Assembly: GCA_024114885.1 (NCBI GenBank)
Contig: CP099420.1
Location: 2,046,001-2,110,000, forward strand
DNA from: Septoria linicola
Lineage: Eukaryota; Ascomycota; Dothideomycetes; Mycosphaerellales; Mycosphaerellaceae
Reading direction: 5' to 3'
DNA length: 64,000 nt
The notes under the pieces were generated by a model. The model saw only the letters and a program-made list of their open reading frames with translations. It was not told the DNA's origin and did no database searches. The first letter of the stretch is position 1. Every line of letters begins with the position of its first letter. Of this stretch, positions 1 through 11,022 are shown piece by piece. A program made the position numbers and the translations under genes.

Positions 1-1099
1 GCCTCATAGAGAATGGTGGAAAGACGCAGCTAATCCAATCGGACACGGTGTTTGCAGCCACGGGGAGCAGGACCCAGCGAATGTGCTGATCACGAACAGC
101 CTGGTGACACCAACGATTCCAAGCGCCCTCTTTGGTCTCGCCCGCACGTGCTTCGATGATCACACCTGAAGCCGCCATAACGCCATATACTTCATCAACT
201 GGCACTGTTGCCTTTCGATTGCCTGGCAGCTCCATTATACGCGTCCGATCTATGCTACCAGCTCGAGCATTGGCCATCGCTGCGAAATGTGTGCTTAGGA
301 CACTGAAGTCTTCTTGGAGGCATTCTGATATGTGCAGGGTATTGCAGATATCCGGTAGTGCGGAAATGGCGTAGTTATCGACGCTAATCGGTACCAGGTC
401 ACGTCCGATCCACAAGATCTCTTTAGCAAGGACATACTCTTGTAGCGTCCTGCACGCAATGTAAACAAGGATCAGGACCCCAGGCTGGTTTCGGGCGACT
501 TACCAAATTCTCTGCATCCAAGCCGTATTTGCAAGTCGGAGTAGGCCTTTCATGCCAAGTAATAGCCATTCACGTCCCTCTCCATGCTGCCAAGAAGCAC
601 CTTCTTGAGTCCAAGCTTCATCGAGGCACATTGCGAGTGCGCCGTCCAGTTTCGCCGCCAAAAGATCAACGTCAGCCTGGCTAGCATTGAGGTATGCGTT
701 CACGAAAACCACAACACAGGTCGCTTTGCCAAATATCTGACCCATCAACGGAATCTGCTCAAGTTTGTCAGCCGTTTCAGTCTGCTCTATGCATATGGTG
801 TCTATCCAGCAGTGTCGTATGCTGGTACATCGCGTTCGCATGACCGTGGTCAAGCCTTGCCAACCAAAGCTCTGATCAGCAAAGAGGCCTTCGCTGGTGA
901 AGACGCGCTCACTCCACGTATGCGATGCCGCCAGATATGGTGGATGGTCGTTGAGGGGCCACGACTCGAGCTCTCCAGTATCGATATTGAAGAGACGAAA
1001 GCATGGCTGATCTGACTCTTCGTGGCGTCGAGGTAGGTTTTGCTGATATCGCTTTGATGGCGCCAGTGAGTGTGCGGAGGCCTGCCTTTTGAAGCTCAT
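1..1099 (-). CDS. HET-domain (heterokaryon incompatibility-like) protein, 3' part beyond window
   Basis: The first exon runs 1099-504 and ends in a codon split by an intron (donor GTAAGT at 503, acceptor at 450). The second exon, 449 to the window edge, stays open and continues as WTLQEYVLAKEILWIGRDL. HET blocks are visible: YLAASHTWSE at about residue 55, CWIDTICIEQ at about 97, then a K..QIPLMGQIF stretch and AWMQRIWTLQE across the splice. In known members the HET domain triggers cell death after fusion of incompatible hyphae, but most family members have no assigned role. No partner domain can be seen because the C-terminus lies outside the window. The ATG at 1099 is the first in frame. 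The family call is firm; a role in allorecognition is inference. Confidence 0.88.
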
Positions 1100-2203
1100 T
1101 GTGCCGCGTACAACGGTGCCATCAGCTGCACATTCTTGTCATGTCTTGATGATAGGTTCAAGTCGTAGATATATCAGAACTCGGCGCGATTACGTGCGTA
1201 CTGCTCTCTCCTGCGTTGAGCGTGTTGGATCACGGAACAGGAAGCTGCGGGTCGAGGAGATAGAAAGGTCTTGTCTCAGTGCTTCAGACCACGAGCTTAT
1301 CTGGATAGAGTCTAGTTAGGAGATATTCCAATAGCTTCAACATGGCGCTCGAGTCTCCTTCACTTCGTCTCCTTGACACCGACGACTGCCATGCCAGCTT
1401 CTACCACGCGAGATGTATGTCCCTGAATGGGTGGCTACATGGAGGCTTGGATTACTGCGATACAAGAGTCAGCCTCTCCGACGAAACGACCTCGAAATTG
1501 TCCAGACAGCCCAAGCCTGGTGGAGACATTCATGATGAAGGCCAGAAGCCAGACACCGATTATCTGGGTATCGTCATGTTCTGTTAATCTTGCCAGCCTC
1601 CAGTGTGAGTATGTGCCTGCAGTGCATGTATTGGTGTAATATCTGTGAGATCCGCTTGACGTGGTGTCATCTATGAGATCTGAGCTGAGATTCGGCATCG
1701 TCCGTCGCGGACATGCATTTATTGTTACAGTCCTTTTTCATTATCTTGGAGGTAGCAATTGACAGCTTGCCTGCATGGCCTAACCATAATGATATAGGCC
1801 GCATATCCAAGATCTCGTGTCCACATGTAGTGTACAATATCATCGTCATCGTCGTCCAGACGAGACTGCTTCGCTAAACAAGCAAAAGCTTCCGCCATTT
1901 AAACCAAAGAACGCTTGATCTTTCAATGCAAGAATGCAACGCCAACATCAAAACAGGTTCCATCGTGCATGCTCATGAGCGAGTGCAGCTCCGTTCTACC
2001 TCCACGCTTTCAAATCGATAATGGAGTCACGGCGGCTCAGACCTTCGTGGCTGCGATCGAGAGATGCTCCACGGGCTTCCTGACTCGACCTTCGCTCAGC
2101 CCCTGGTCGTGTCTCGTGACGTCCAGGCAAAGTGAATGTCGTGGCACCGGTGTCACCGCTATTCAATCTGGTAGACCATGGACCTTCCGCGCAGAAAGCT
2201 TTC
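1100..2203. other. Intergenic, no convincing gene
   Basis: This 1.1 kb lies between the start of the HET gene and the stop of the eIF4E-like gene, both on the minus strand. Only short overlapping ORFs without family features are present. It should hold the HET promoter and the eIF4E2 terminator. Confidence 0.6.
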
Positions 2204-3199
2204 CTAAGCCTCACTCTTGTCCTTGTTTACAGACAGGGTGTTACGCCTCTCGGTCTTCTCCGCTCTAGCTTTGTCTACCTCAACTCTCGATTGCATGGAG
2301 TCGTCATGCGAGCGGAAGAGCAAATGCGTGTCGGCCGGCAGGTTCAAGACTCTCTTGATCGTCTCCCTGATCTTTACGTTCCTTCCGCCGTTGTTCTTGG
2401 TCCAAATCGAGATGACATCCTCTCCTTGTCGCGTACTGACCACTGCTCCACAGACCTCGTCGCTAGCTTCGGCGAACTGGTCGCCAACCATGGCCATGAG
2501 TAGGCTTTCCCAGTATCTATCCGCAACACCCTTCTTGAGCCTCATGGTGAACTTGCCGCCCTCCTTATTTTCGTCATCCTCCCAGACAGGCCGTATACCT
2601 TCACGGAAGAAGTGATAGTCAGAGACTTGAGGCAGCTGCGATGGACGCTTGAGATGCGCGTACACCTGCCAGAAGATCTCCACAGTATCCATCCTGTACA
2701 TGGGCCTGATAGACTTCTCATAGTCCGAATTCTTTGATGTTGGTGGCCGGTAATACACCACCCAGGCATACTTTGTCGGATGGCCGGAGACCGCCTCTTT
2801 TGTGCCACTTCCCGCAGTACTCTGAGCTTCCGCTGGCGTGCGGATTGTGCCTAACGATTTCCTTGCCGCAGGACCAGATCGGCGCGCGGTCTCCTTCGCC
2901 TCATCGCCAGAGTCCTGCCGCGAGGAGGAAGCTACTTTTGTGGAATCGAAGGTCGCGCCTGGAGTCTTGGGGGTTTTGCCGCCGCCGCCGAAGCTAGCAA
3001 AGGCGCCGCTTCCCAAACCAAAGGCAGACGATGCGCCAGTGCCCGTGGGCGAAGAGACGGCAGATGTGCTGATGTTGGAGAAGGAAGCAAAGGCGCCCTT
3101 GCCGCTGGAGCTCAGTCCGCGCTTGATCGAGGGAGAGTCGTGGCTATCGTTTCTGGTCGTTGCGAGACCAGGTTTGCTGCTGCTGTTGGTCGCGCGCAT
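2204..3199 (-). CDS. Class II eIF4E family cap-binding protein (4E-HP/eIF4E2 type)
   Basis: A single 331-codon exon. Residues 1-130 are Ser/Gly/Thr-rich and look disordered; the cap-binding fold fills about residues 140-320. Diagnostic blocks are YAWVVYYRPP, DTVEIFWQVYAHLKRPSQL, a REGIRPVWEDDENKEGGKF block carrying the cap-stacking Trp and its Glu, and EVCGAVVSTRQGEDVISIW. In canonical eIF4E the first cap-stacking residue is Trp; here this region reads as the class II pattern, so the protein is more likely a 4E-HP-like cap binder (often a translational repressor) than the general initiation factor. The long N-terminal extension is unusual for the family. The ATG at 3199 is the first after an inferred 5'-UTR intron. 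Confidence 0.9.
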   Translation of the reverse strand: MRATNSSSKPGLATTRNDSHDSPSIKRGLSSSGKGAFASFSNISTSAVSSPTGTGASSAFGLGSGAFASFGGGGKTPKTPGATFDSTKVASSSRQDSGDEAKETARRSGPAARKSLGTIRTPAEAQSTAGSGTKEAVSGHPTKYAWVVYYRPPTSKNSDYEKSIRPMYRMDTVEIFWQVYAHLKRPSQLPQVSDYHFFREGIRPVWEDDENKEGGKFTMRLKKGVADRYWESLLMAMVGDQFAEASDEVCGAVVSTRQGEDVISIWTKNNGGRNVKIRETIKRVLNLPADTHLLFRSHDDSMQSRVEVDKARAEKTERRNTLSVNKDKSEA

Positions 3200-3234
3200 G
3201 GTTAGCAGGAGTGTGTGGGAGGAGTCGCAGAGGT

Positions 3235-3336
3235 CTGCGGAAGCACAACAAGTCGAGCAATGTAATGCAACTTGCAGAAGCGGAATAGCGGATTGAGGTC
3301 CCCGGAATGTGGCATGAAAAAGTTGCTTCGACTTAC
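3235..3336 (-). other. Inferred 5'-UTR intron of the eIF4E2 gene
   Basis: On the minus strand a strong donor GTAAGTCG begins at 3336. A pyrimidine-containing acceptor ending TTCCGCAG closes at 3235, 36 nt before the ATG at 3199. This gives a 102-nt intron in the leader. It is inferred from splice signals only. Confidence 0.6.
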
Positions 3337-3337
3337 T

Positions 3338-4874
3338 TTGATCTGCGGGCCCAGAGGTTGGATGGGCTGTCCGAGTTGTCCTTGTTGGCCATTGGGGCCT
3401 GATGGCGAGCGGGATAAAGAGTGTGAGAGGGAATGATATGGACGAACTAATCGATCGATCGACGGTCGTCGCAGCGAGCAGCAGCAGCAGAGGAGGAGAG
3501 GGGACAGGGCGGAAGAGGAATGCAGCCTCCCGATCGGTACGTTATGGGTGGAGGTCGCTCGCTCGCTCGCTGTGGTGGGGAGAGACCACACAAGTCTAGT
3601 GATGGAGTGGTCGTGGTCGTATTTCGTAGCGATGGACGATATGTTGTTACAAGAGCGGAAGTGCGGCGAATATATTGATACAGCAGAATCGGCGAGCGTG
3701 CGAGAGAGAGTAGCAGATCGTGTTGTTGTTGTGATGCAGAGTGGTATAAGTTGTTGCAAACCACCAGACGAACTGGGGTTGGCTCTTGATTGGTCTTGGC
3801 GCGCGTTCTGCCGCCAGAAAACTTCATCACTGCCCGCGCTTCCTGCCCTTCTTCTTCTCTTAACCACGACCATGAATTTACTCAAATCATCATTCCGCGA
3901 TCTCTCGGGTCACTTCTCGTGCGGTAGGACGATTCCGAACTTGGTCCAGAGTAATCTTTCCACTTTTAAAACCGTCATCACGAGGGTAGTCTCGCAAGAG
4001 ACGGCGCCCATGATGCGATGTCGACCTATAAGATGGAACACCTCCGAGCTGTGCCTGCAGCATGCACATATGATCTGCATGTGTGCGTGCAATTGACCTC
4101 TTTGGTGTCACGGCCATAGACTAGAAACCTCGTTACTCGGTCTTGCTGTCACACATTTGCACCCGTTGACAAACACTGCACGGTTACCAAAGTGGAATCT
4201 CCGCAGGCCGTATCGTCATGAATGCTTGAGACTCGTAAGAGGCACGAAGGTAAGGTCAAGTCACAAAATTGGCAGAAGTATTCGGGTACGGGTTGTGTGT
4301 GCGGCACACATGTCATTGTGCGCATGGTCAAATGCTTTCGTGCCTTCCCCCGACAAGGCGCATCTCAGTACTCGAAAGGACAGTTTGTGGATTGGCTTCA
4401 TCTCTAGTATCCCCAGTAAGTTTCACAAATCATCCTCTAGCAACACGCTCTGTGATGACAACTCTTGAAGAGCTTTCATCTGGTAATCCGAGTCTGCCCA
4501 GCCGCTTCATACACTTACGAGGAGCTGGTTGGGCTTGCGGACAACAGGCAAAGTCTGATCTGCACCTTACCCCAGCGAATACATTTGATCTATCGAAGTA
4601 ACGTTCTGATACCTGATACACCGAATAGGTAAACATTGGCATTTCCGTCACGATGAAAGCCATGCTGAAAACAAATGGGCACACTCATGCAACCCCTCCG
4701 ACGACCGAGCTTTCGGGTGCATTCTCCATTCTCTAACAACTCTATGCTCACTCATGTCTCGTGTGTCGCTGTGTTGCTACTATACCGATCTTGGCAATGA
4801 ATGCCGTAGCATCGGCGTAACAGGCGGAGACACTTGAACAAGGGTGGATGCCTTTGGGTAGTTGCTTTACGTAC
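3338..4874. other. Leader/promoter of eIF4E2 and sequence where the permease C-terminus would lie
   Basis: About 3338-4100 is the upstream side of the eIF4E2 gene, with CT/GA-rich runs. From about 4100 to 4874 I searched the minus strand for the missing last third of the permease and found no matching membrane segments. Only short unrelated ORFs are present. Confidence 0.5.
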
Positions 4875-6054
4875 CACAGAGAAGCCCTCCGACTTCAGCC
4901 AGATGCCGAAATAAGAGCTCGCACCACAAGCAGAGCCGTAGAGGACGTACCCGAGGACAAATGCGTACCATCTCCAGCGCGTAAGGACTCGCTTGAAGGT
5001 GGCCAGAGTCAGTTTCTGTGGAGCAGCTTTGCCAGCTAGCTGTACCCTTTCCACTGCTTGCCGCTTCTCGTCTTCGTTCAGATACCATGCCTTTGTGGTG
5101 TACGGCGTATCTGGAAGAATGAACCACGTTGCGAGGACTACTGGCACGGTCATACACTTCGCAATGTTAGCATCGATGGCGGCATACAGCCCAAGCCATG
5201 TTACTTACTCCACACACAACTAAAAGCAGGCACAGATTAGCGAATTTTCCACACTCGAGCCGCAGCCCATGAGGACAAACTTCACTCACTGTATAACCAT
5301 CTCCAACCCGCGAGACCATGACTTCCATTGAGATTCTCATAAACAGCGGCCTGCAAGTACCCACCAAAAGCACTGCCTACCGGGGCTGTCATGTGGAATA
5401 TAGCGATCCGTTTCGCCAACTCAGTCTTCGTATACCAAGAGCCAAGCACGAACAACAAAACCGGAAAGAAGCTACTCTCGAAGAAGCCAACCATAAGTCG
5501 GAACGCGTACAACTGAGTTGAATTGTGCACTCCAGCTTGAGCGAAAGTAAAAGTGCCCCAGCATACTTCCATGAGAGCAAGCCAGTAGGATGGCCGGATG
5601 TACTGGACGATGATGTTGGAGCGAATCTGCATCACGGCGTATGCCACAGTATAGCATGTGGTGGCATAGGTGTACTCGTTTTCGAACATGGACAAATCCT
5701 CTTGCATTCCGGAGACGTATCTAGCACAACTTTTCGTTATAGCAATCTGAGAACATCTTGCCACAGCTCCGACACAACGGACAGAGACATCTTGAAGGGG
5801 AAGTTTGTCACGACGAAAGTTCCACTTACGCATTGGCAAGATTCCCTTGATCAAGGTGCTTGAGGAAGAAACCAAGGCAGCCAATCGTGAGAATCGAAAA
5901 GTCCAGCTTGCGTAGTAATCTTCGTTCTTCGTTCGATTTGAGATGCGTATCAGAATCCCAGATGAAGGCGCGGAGCTACTCAATCACGATTAGAAACCAC
6001 TCACTCTTAGCTGATAGCAGAGTGACTTACGTTGCCTAGGATGCTGGGTGCCAT
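4752..6054 (-). pseudogene. Truncated Dal5-type MFS permease (allantoate/pantothenate family)
   Basis: Five exons can be joined in frame: 6054-6031 (MAPSILGN), 5975-5830, 5720-5290, an 11-nt micro-exon 5219-5209, and 5156-4875. The product matches the anion:cation symporter family of yeast Dal5, Fen2 and Vht1: FLKHLDQGNLANAYVSGM, NEYTYATTCYTVAYAVMQI, FESSFFPVLLFVLGSWYTK, then GACGASSYFGIWLKSEGFSV. About 298 residues are recognisable, against roughly 450-550 in the family. The remaining membrane helices (about TM8-12) are absent. Reading through the last donor (GTACGT at 4874) adds 41 unrelated residues to a stop at 4752. The usual Pro of MQIPS is Arg here. I infer a decayed or partly deleted gene; a distant downstream exon is the alternative. 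Confidence 0.72.
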
Positions 6055-6590
6055 GGTAGTCTCCAAGCCGCTGAGTCCTGGAAGAAGCAGACGGGAGCGA
6101 CTGATTAGATTTCACCTGTCAACGATACTAACATATTTATACAAACGTGCAGCCTGCACAGAACACATGGTTCAGGCTGTCGTGATAAGAAATAGTGGAA
6201 CAGCAATTGAGAATAGGGCATATATCCGTACCTCACCACTCGCAGATAGCCGTAGCGAGAAGTGGAGCATGAAGCACACCATAAGTGGGTTGCGTTGTGC
6301 CACCTTCTGCTGTTGCAGATCTTGAACTTCACATTCACGAACTGCCTAGTTTACTGCAAAGATATCAGCCAGAAAGCTTGAGGAGCTTACTACGTTGTTG
6401 TTTGCAACAATCGAATACCACTCATTTAATCGACCAGCGTGGTCTAAGTTCTTGATCCGGGTAGCTGTTCGATCTATGAACTCAGCATAGTGAAAGTCCA
6501 GAGACAGCTTGCTTGCTTCGATGGCATTCCTGGATTGCGTTTGCTGTGTTGTGGTATCTAGGTCAATGCTATTATACATGTCTTTGCAAT
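6055..6590. other. Intergenic, nothing recognised
   Basis: A 0.54 kb spacer between the permease start and the SYG1-like stop, both on the minus strand. Apparent ORFs here start at non-ATG codons or show no family features. Confidence 0.5.
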
Positions 6591-9500
6591 TCACTCCTGC
6601 TCGCTATCATCGTCATCATCGTCGTCGTCGCCATCTGCTGCCGCATCGTCGCTGGAGGGCTTCTTGCGTGTGTAATCAAAGGCATGGGCAGCTCTGATAG
6701 TTGTACCCACCCGGCTCAAAGCATGCGCAAGTGGAGAAGAATTGGAGGACTCCTGGCGCTCCAAATCAAGCTTACTGATCTCGGAGGTGCCAGCTTGTCT
6801 CCGATCATCGTGCTTACTTTGTGCGCTGGGATAAGGAGACTTCGCTGGTTTGGGCTTGATGTCAGGACTACCGAGCTTACGTGGGTGAGCAGATTTGCCA
6901 GTCGAGTTTTGATTGGGAACCAGATCGCCAGGGATGGTTGTTGGGTCGAATTCTGTTGCGGGAGGCGACGCATCGTCGTCCGAGACCTGCTCAGCAGGTG
7001 AATGTATCAAGCGATCGGTGGACTCTTGTCCTGACAGCTTATAGGGAAGGGCAACGTCTCTGCTCGCCTTTGATGCTTCTACATTCGTGCAATGCTCGTT
7101 CTCAACACGAAAGAGCGTCCACATGCCTCTTCGAAGGATCTCAGAAAAGCTGACCAGAAAGGAGACAATCGAAGAGTGCTGTGAGTCCGAGGCATATATG
7201 ACGTAGAAGATCCAATTGAAGCGCAGAATGGGGTCAATGATCATCGCCAGGTAGTATACCCATACGTGTTTGCGATATGCCAATGTACCGCGCAGGAATT
7301 TGTGCTTGGCATGAGGATCTCCCAAACTCCAGTCCATGAAGAGGTCCCATATGGAACAATAAGTGCCATTTATCGTGGCGAATAAGATGAAGACAGCCTT
7401 CGTCTTGTAGTTCTGATCGATTCGGAAGATGGACAGCGTGAAGTACTGCGCGATTGTGCAAAGGTATTTGACCAAGTTGGCCAAGTGCGGGAAAGCCTGA
7501 CGGGACTCGTAGTAACGGCGGAAGCATTGAGCTGTACGCCAAATGCCCGGTAAGCAGGTCAAGAACCCCAGCAATCGACTGTGTCCACTATTGCAGACGG
7601 CCGGCGTATTCCAGTTGCCTCCGACAAACAGGCAGAAGAACACTTCAATGTTGCCAATCGAGTACGTCAGGGAGCAGAGCATATCTCCAGTAAAGAAGTC
7701 TCGGAAGTTGACAGCGTATATACCGGCAAAGAGGAGACGCCAGATAGTTGCTATGAACCAGATCCTGGCTTTGTGGTAGAAGACCGGAGCGGGGAGGAAG
7801 AATGATGCCACAGCCAGCCCGACGAGGACGACTATCCAGTAGATGAACATTGTATTGCCGCCAGCCTGAACATCGAAATTGAGCCACATGACGATTCCCA
7901 GCAGGAAGTACAGAAATGCTGGTATTTCGAGGAGTTGCAACCAGTTCAGCGCCTGGCGGTTGTCCAATTCAAAGATGAATTGGTAGTTAACCTGGAACTT
8001 GTTGAACATGCCGGCGCAGGCACAAAACAGAAGGGAAAGGAACACCATCATGAAATACCCGGCATAGAGCTGTAGCAGGTAGGAAGTGAAGGTAGCCTTG
8101 GCTTGGTCCGCATCGAAGAGTAGTTCGGCGCCTCTGACCAGTCCCTGGATACCAAAGACGGAGCCAGCTGTCAGCAGGGCAGATGCGCGAGCTACTGCTC
8201 CAGAGTAATCACCTGCTCGTTCAATCTTGGTGCGAAGTTTACTCACAGCGACCTTGCGGCTACCCTTTTCGAAGTATCGCGCGTAGAGGTCCTCAATGGT
8301 ACTCATGAGCTGTTCAGGTAACTCGGAGGTGACGAAATTGGACTTCGACACCTTGTCGTCCATGTATTGAAGCTGTGGGTTGGCATCCACGCATTTGTCG
8401 TACTTTTTGTTGATCTTGCGGAAAGCGGTTCGGTTGAGGATGGCATATGACTTAAGTAGCTCCAAACCGCGATACAGCTCCGCGAGGGCCAATTTCATCT
8501 TCCGCTTCGCAGCACGATAAGGCACATCTTCTGGTGCTTGCCGCGCATAGTCTTTTTGAGCTGGCTCCGGCATCCAGTGCGCGCCGGGCATTTCTGGCGT
8601 GCCCAGAATACCCATTTGACGAGATGTCTTGCCAATGGGTCCTGATCGGACTTTGTCCAACTGCCGTGCACCAAAGTCAATAGATTTCGAAATCGGTTTC
8701 GCGATGAGATCGCGTTTGCGAAGGCGTCCATCCTCGCTCTCCTCTTTTGAAGTGCGCCCTTGCGCATCGCCATTAGGGCCTGTCTGCCCGTGACCCGCCT
8801 CGCTTTTCATGATTTCTTGCAAACGGTAGCTGCGCATCATATGCAGCTGCTCTCGAATCGCATCGAGGCGTTCCTTTGCCTCTGTCTCTTTTTCGTGGTA
8901 GAACTTTTCCACCTTCATGAGCTCCTTGTCGAGGTACAGGAAAAACTCTGCTTTGCGAAAATCAAGCTCTCTGTAAGCTTCAAGAGCAACATCATGATCG
9001 TCTTTGGGCTTTTGCGAGCCACCACCACTTGTAAACATGCGTTTCATAAACGGCCGGCCACCCGGGGTTGAGTTCGTGCGCTGTGGAAATATGCTGCGCA
9101 GGCGTGAGGCTGTCACCCCCCCAGAGACATTACTCTGATCGTATGCAGGACGAATTTGATAAGCACTACCAATGTGTCCCATCTGCGTTGCCGGGGGATG
9201 TAGCTCGGGTGAATCTGATGTGGGGTGTATCGACGCCTTGGCCCCTGGCTGCGCCACTCGTTTGGGTTGCTTCGGGAAGCCAGGAGAGGTCGGAGAGGTT
9301 GGGCTCAAGGTAGCATTATCATCCTCGTCGTCGTCTTCATCTTCGTCTTCGTCATCGTCTCCTTCCTCATCGTCGTCGTCGTTGACTGCTGGGGGCGGCA
9401 GCTCCACGGAGGGGGCTTGACGGGAGTTGAATCGTGTGACTTCGGGATGATGCGGAGGGCTGCCAATTATGCTGCCGTAGCTGGTCATGCAAGGTCGGTC

Positions 9501-9941
9501 AGAATCGTCGTGTTGCGACTTGCCCTTTGGATTGAGCGGACTACGCTCATTGATCTGTTGCGGCTGGGATTTGGCACCGTTGCCATTGGGAGGGAGTGGC
9601 AGAACATCGTGCGAATCGCTAAACGATCGGACGTGCCCTATGCGAGGATTGGGGATGCTATTTCCACCAAAGGAGCCCTGCTGATATCTTCGTAACAGAG
9701 CAGAGACCGGCGCATCTCGCAATGAGTTTCCTGGGGTGGAGTCTTGTTTAGTTGGTGCTGCTGGTAGAGTTCGTACTGCTCTTCGCACGCCTTTGAGCTT
9801 TTTCTTGGCCTGAGATGGTGGTCAATGATACAGCAAGTACGATGTGACAACAATGCAGCTTGGGCTCACCTGCTTGTAGTCGAGATACCGCGCCTTCCAT
9901 TCTGCGACCGCTTGGTGATCTAATTCTTTCGCGAACTTCAT
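6591..9941 (-). CDS. SPX-EXS domain protein, Syg1/XPR1-like phosphate transporter or sensor
   Basis: Exon 1 (9941-9870) encodes the SPX start MKFAKELDHQAVAEWKARYL. An intron with donor GTGAGC and acceptor CATCTCAG follows, then exon 2 runs 9809-6591, giving 1096 aa. The SPX domain is split by a long insert with Pro/Ser and poly-Asp/Glu runs, and resumes near DFRKAEFFLYLDKELMKVE and EQLHMMRSYRLQEI. Several membrane helices follow, then the EXS domain with FVGGNWNTPAVCNSG, FRRYYESRQAFPHLANLVKY and the RRGMWTLFRVENEHCTN block near the end. The C-terminus ends in another Asp run. Human XPR1 exports phosphate and SPX domains bind inositol pyrophosphates; the same role is inferred here. Yeast Syg1 is about 900 aa, so this protein is longer because of its inserts. 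Confidence 0.93.
6604..6640. repeat. GTC/ATC trinucleotide-rich tract coding poly-Asp
   Basis: The plus strand is a degenerate run of CAT/CGT/CGTC units. On the minus strand it encodes the Asp-rich tail at the C-terminus of the SPX-EXS protein. Confidence 0.7.
9316..9385. repeat. TCG/TCC trinucleotide-rich tract coding a poly-Asp/Glu insert
   Basis: A degenerate trinucleotide run that encodes about 25 consecutive acidic residues inside the SPX part of the Syg1/XPR1-like protein. It is a candidate site for length polymorphism. Confidence 0.7.
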
Positions 9942-11022
9942 CGTGCTTGCTTCACTGGACCTCACCTGCCAGGACAATATACCATACTCTCTATGTCCTG
10001 GAGACTTGGCCGCAGGATGTCATGTCTGTAAATTGAAGCTTGTTCTTGTTTCGTATTCTATGAAACTGCTGTTACCCGATGTGTGGAGAAGTTAGGACGC
10101 GACAGAGAACCGAGAACACGCGATAGAGAAGCTTTCTACACGTGACGTGATACATGCCAAGTACCAAGACTGGAGATAACTTGGATACCAAGACAAGAGA
10201 TGCGCCTCCTGTGCCATGTAGCATCATCGACGAAGTAGTCGAAATGACAATCACGGATAGCGATCTTCTTTGCCACGTTCACTGCGATTGCCATGATCGC
10301 ATATGCATGCCACGAGGAGGGCAGGAGGCTTGAGAAAGACGGTCTTGAGAACGCCTGCGTCTCGCAAGTCGCAGCAGTCACAGTCCCACAAAGGGCCTTT
10401 TCTGCCTGTCAACGCTACATGTGTGCAATTAGAGGAGAGCATCCTATGGATCAAGATGCCCAACGGTAAGTTCTGGTCTACAAGACCACGCGATGAATGG
10501 AATGGCTCAAAGCACAACAGCACCAATTTGAGTTTGCAGTTTTCGCTGCACCCATTTCCAGGTTCAAATTCCCAGAAAGGCTGCTGCTTGTCATTGCGCT
10601 TACTACACAATCGGAGAGTCTACATGAATGTCCGTCGATTCTTGGCACCCACAGCATGTCTTCCGACTCTGACACTCCGGATGAAGCATAACCGGTTCAG
10701 CCGATGTGATCAGGAGAGTAAGCAGCGGTATTAAAGGATTGCTCATATATTTCAAGCATAGCCTTCGGCTGTCTGCCGCACGTGGCACACTGCAGGGTTT
10801 GATAATGTCGCCTAACTAGACAAGCGCCAGCATGGGCCGTTTCATGTATATCGGACGAAGAGCCTGGCCACTCGACATCAAGTTCAAGCACTCAGAATCT
10901 GCAGATACCATAGGGACATCACCGAGTACTTAATGGAGGATGCTCCCTCTATAGTAAGTCTGCAAACACACCAGTTCGGTCATTAACAATTCACTCCTTA
11001 TCCACCTTACATTCTTTACATC
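9942..11022. promoter_or_regulatory. Divergent intergenic region with a CACGTG site
   Basis: A 1.08 kb spacer between the SPX-EXS gene (minus) and the secreted-protein gene (plus). A palindromic CACGTG followed by ACGTGA lies at 10139-10144, about 200 bp upstream of the SPX-EXS start. CACGTG is the core of Pho4/NUC-1-type sites. Regulation by phosphate is only a suggestion. No gene was recognised. Confidence 0.4.

Noticed and set aside
3202..3885. Minus-strand ORF of 227 codons upstream of eIF4E2
   Set aside because: It spans the inferred 5'-UTR intron and is low-complexity. It is better explained as leader and promoter.
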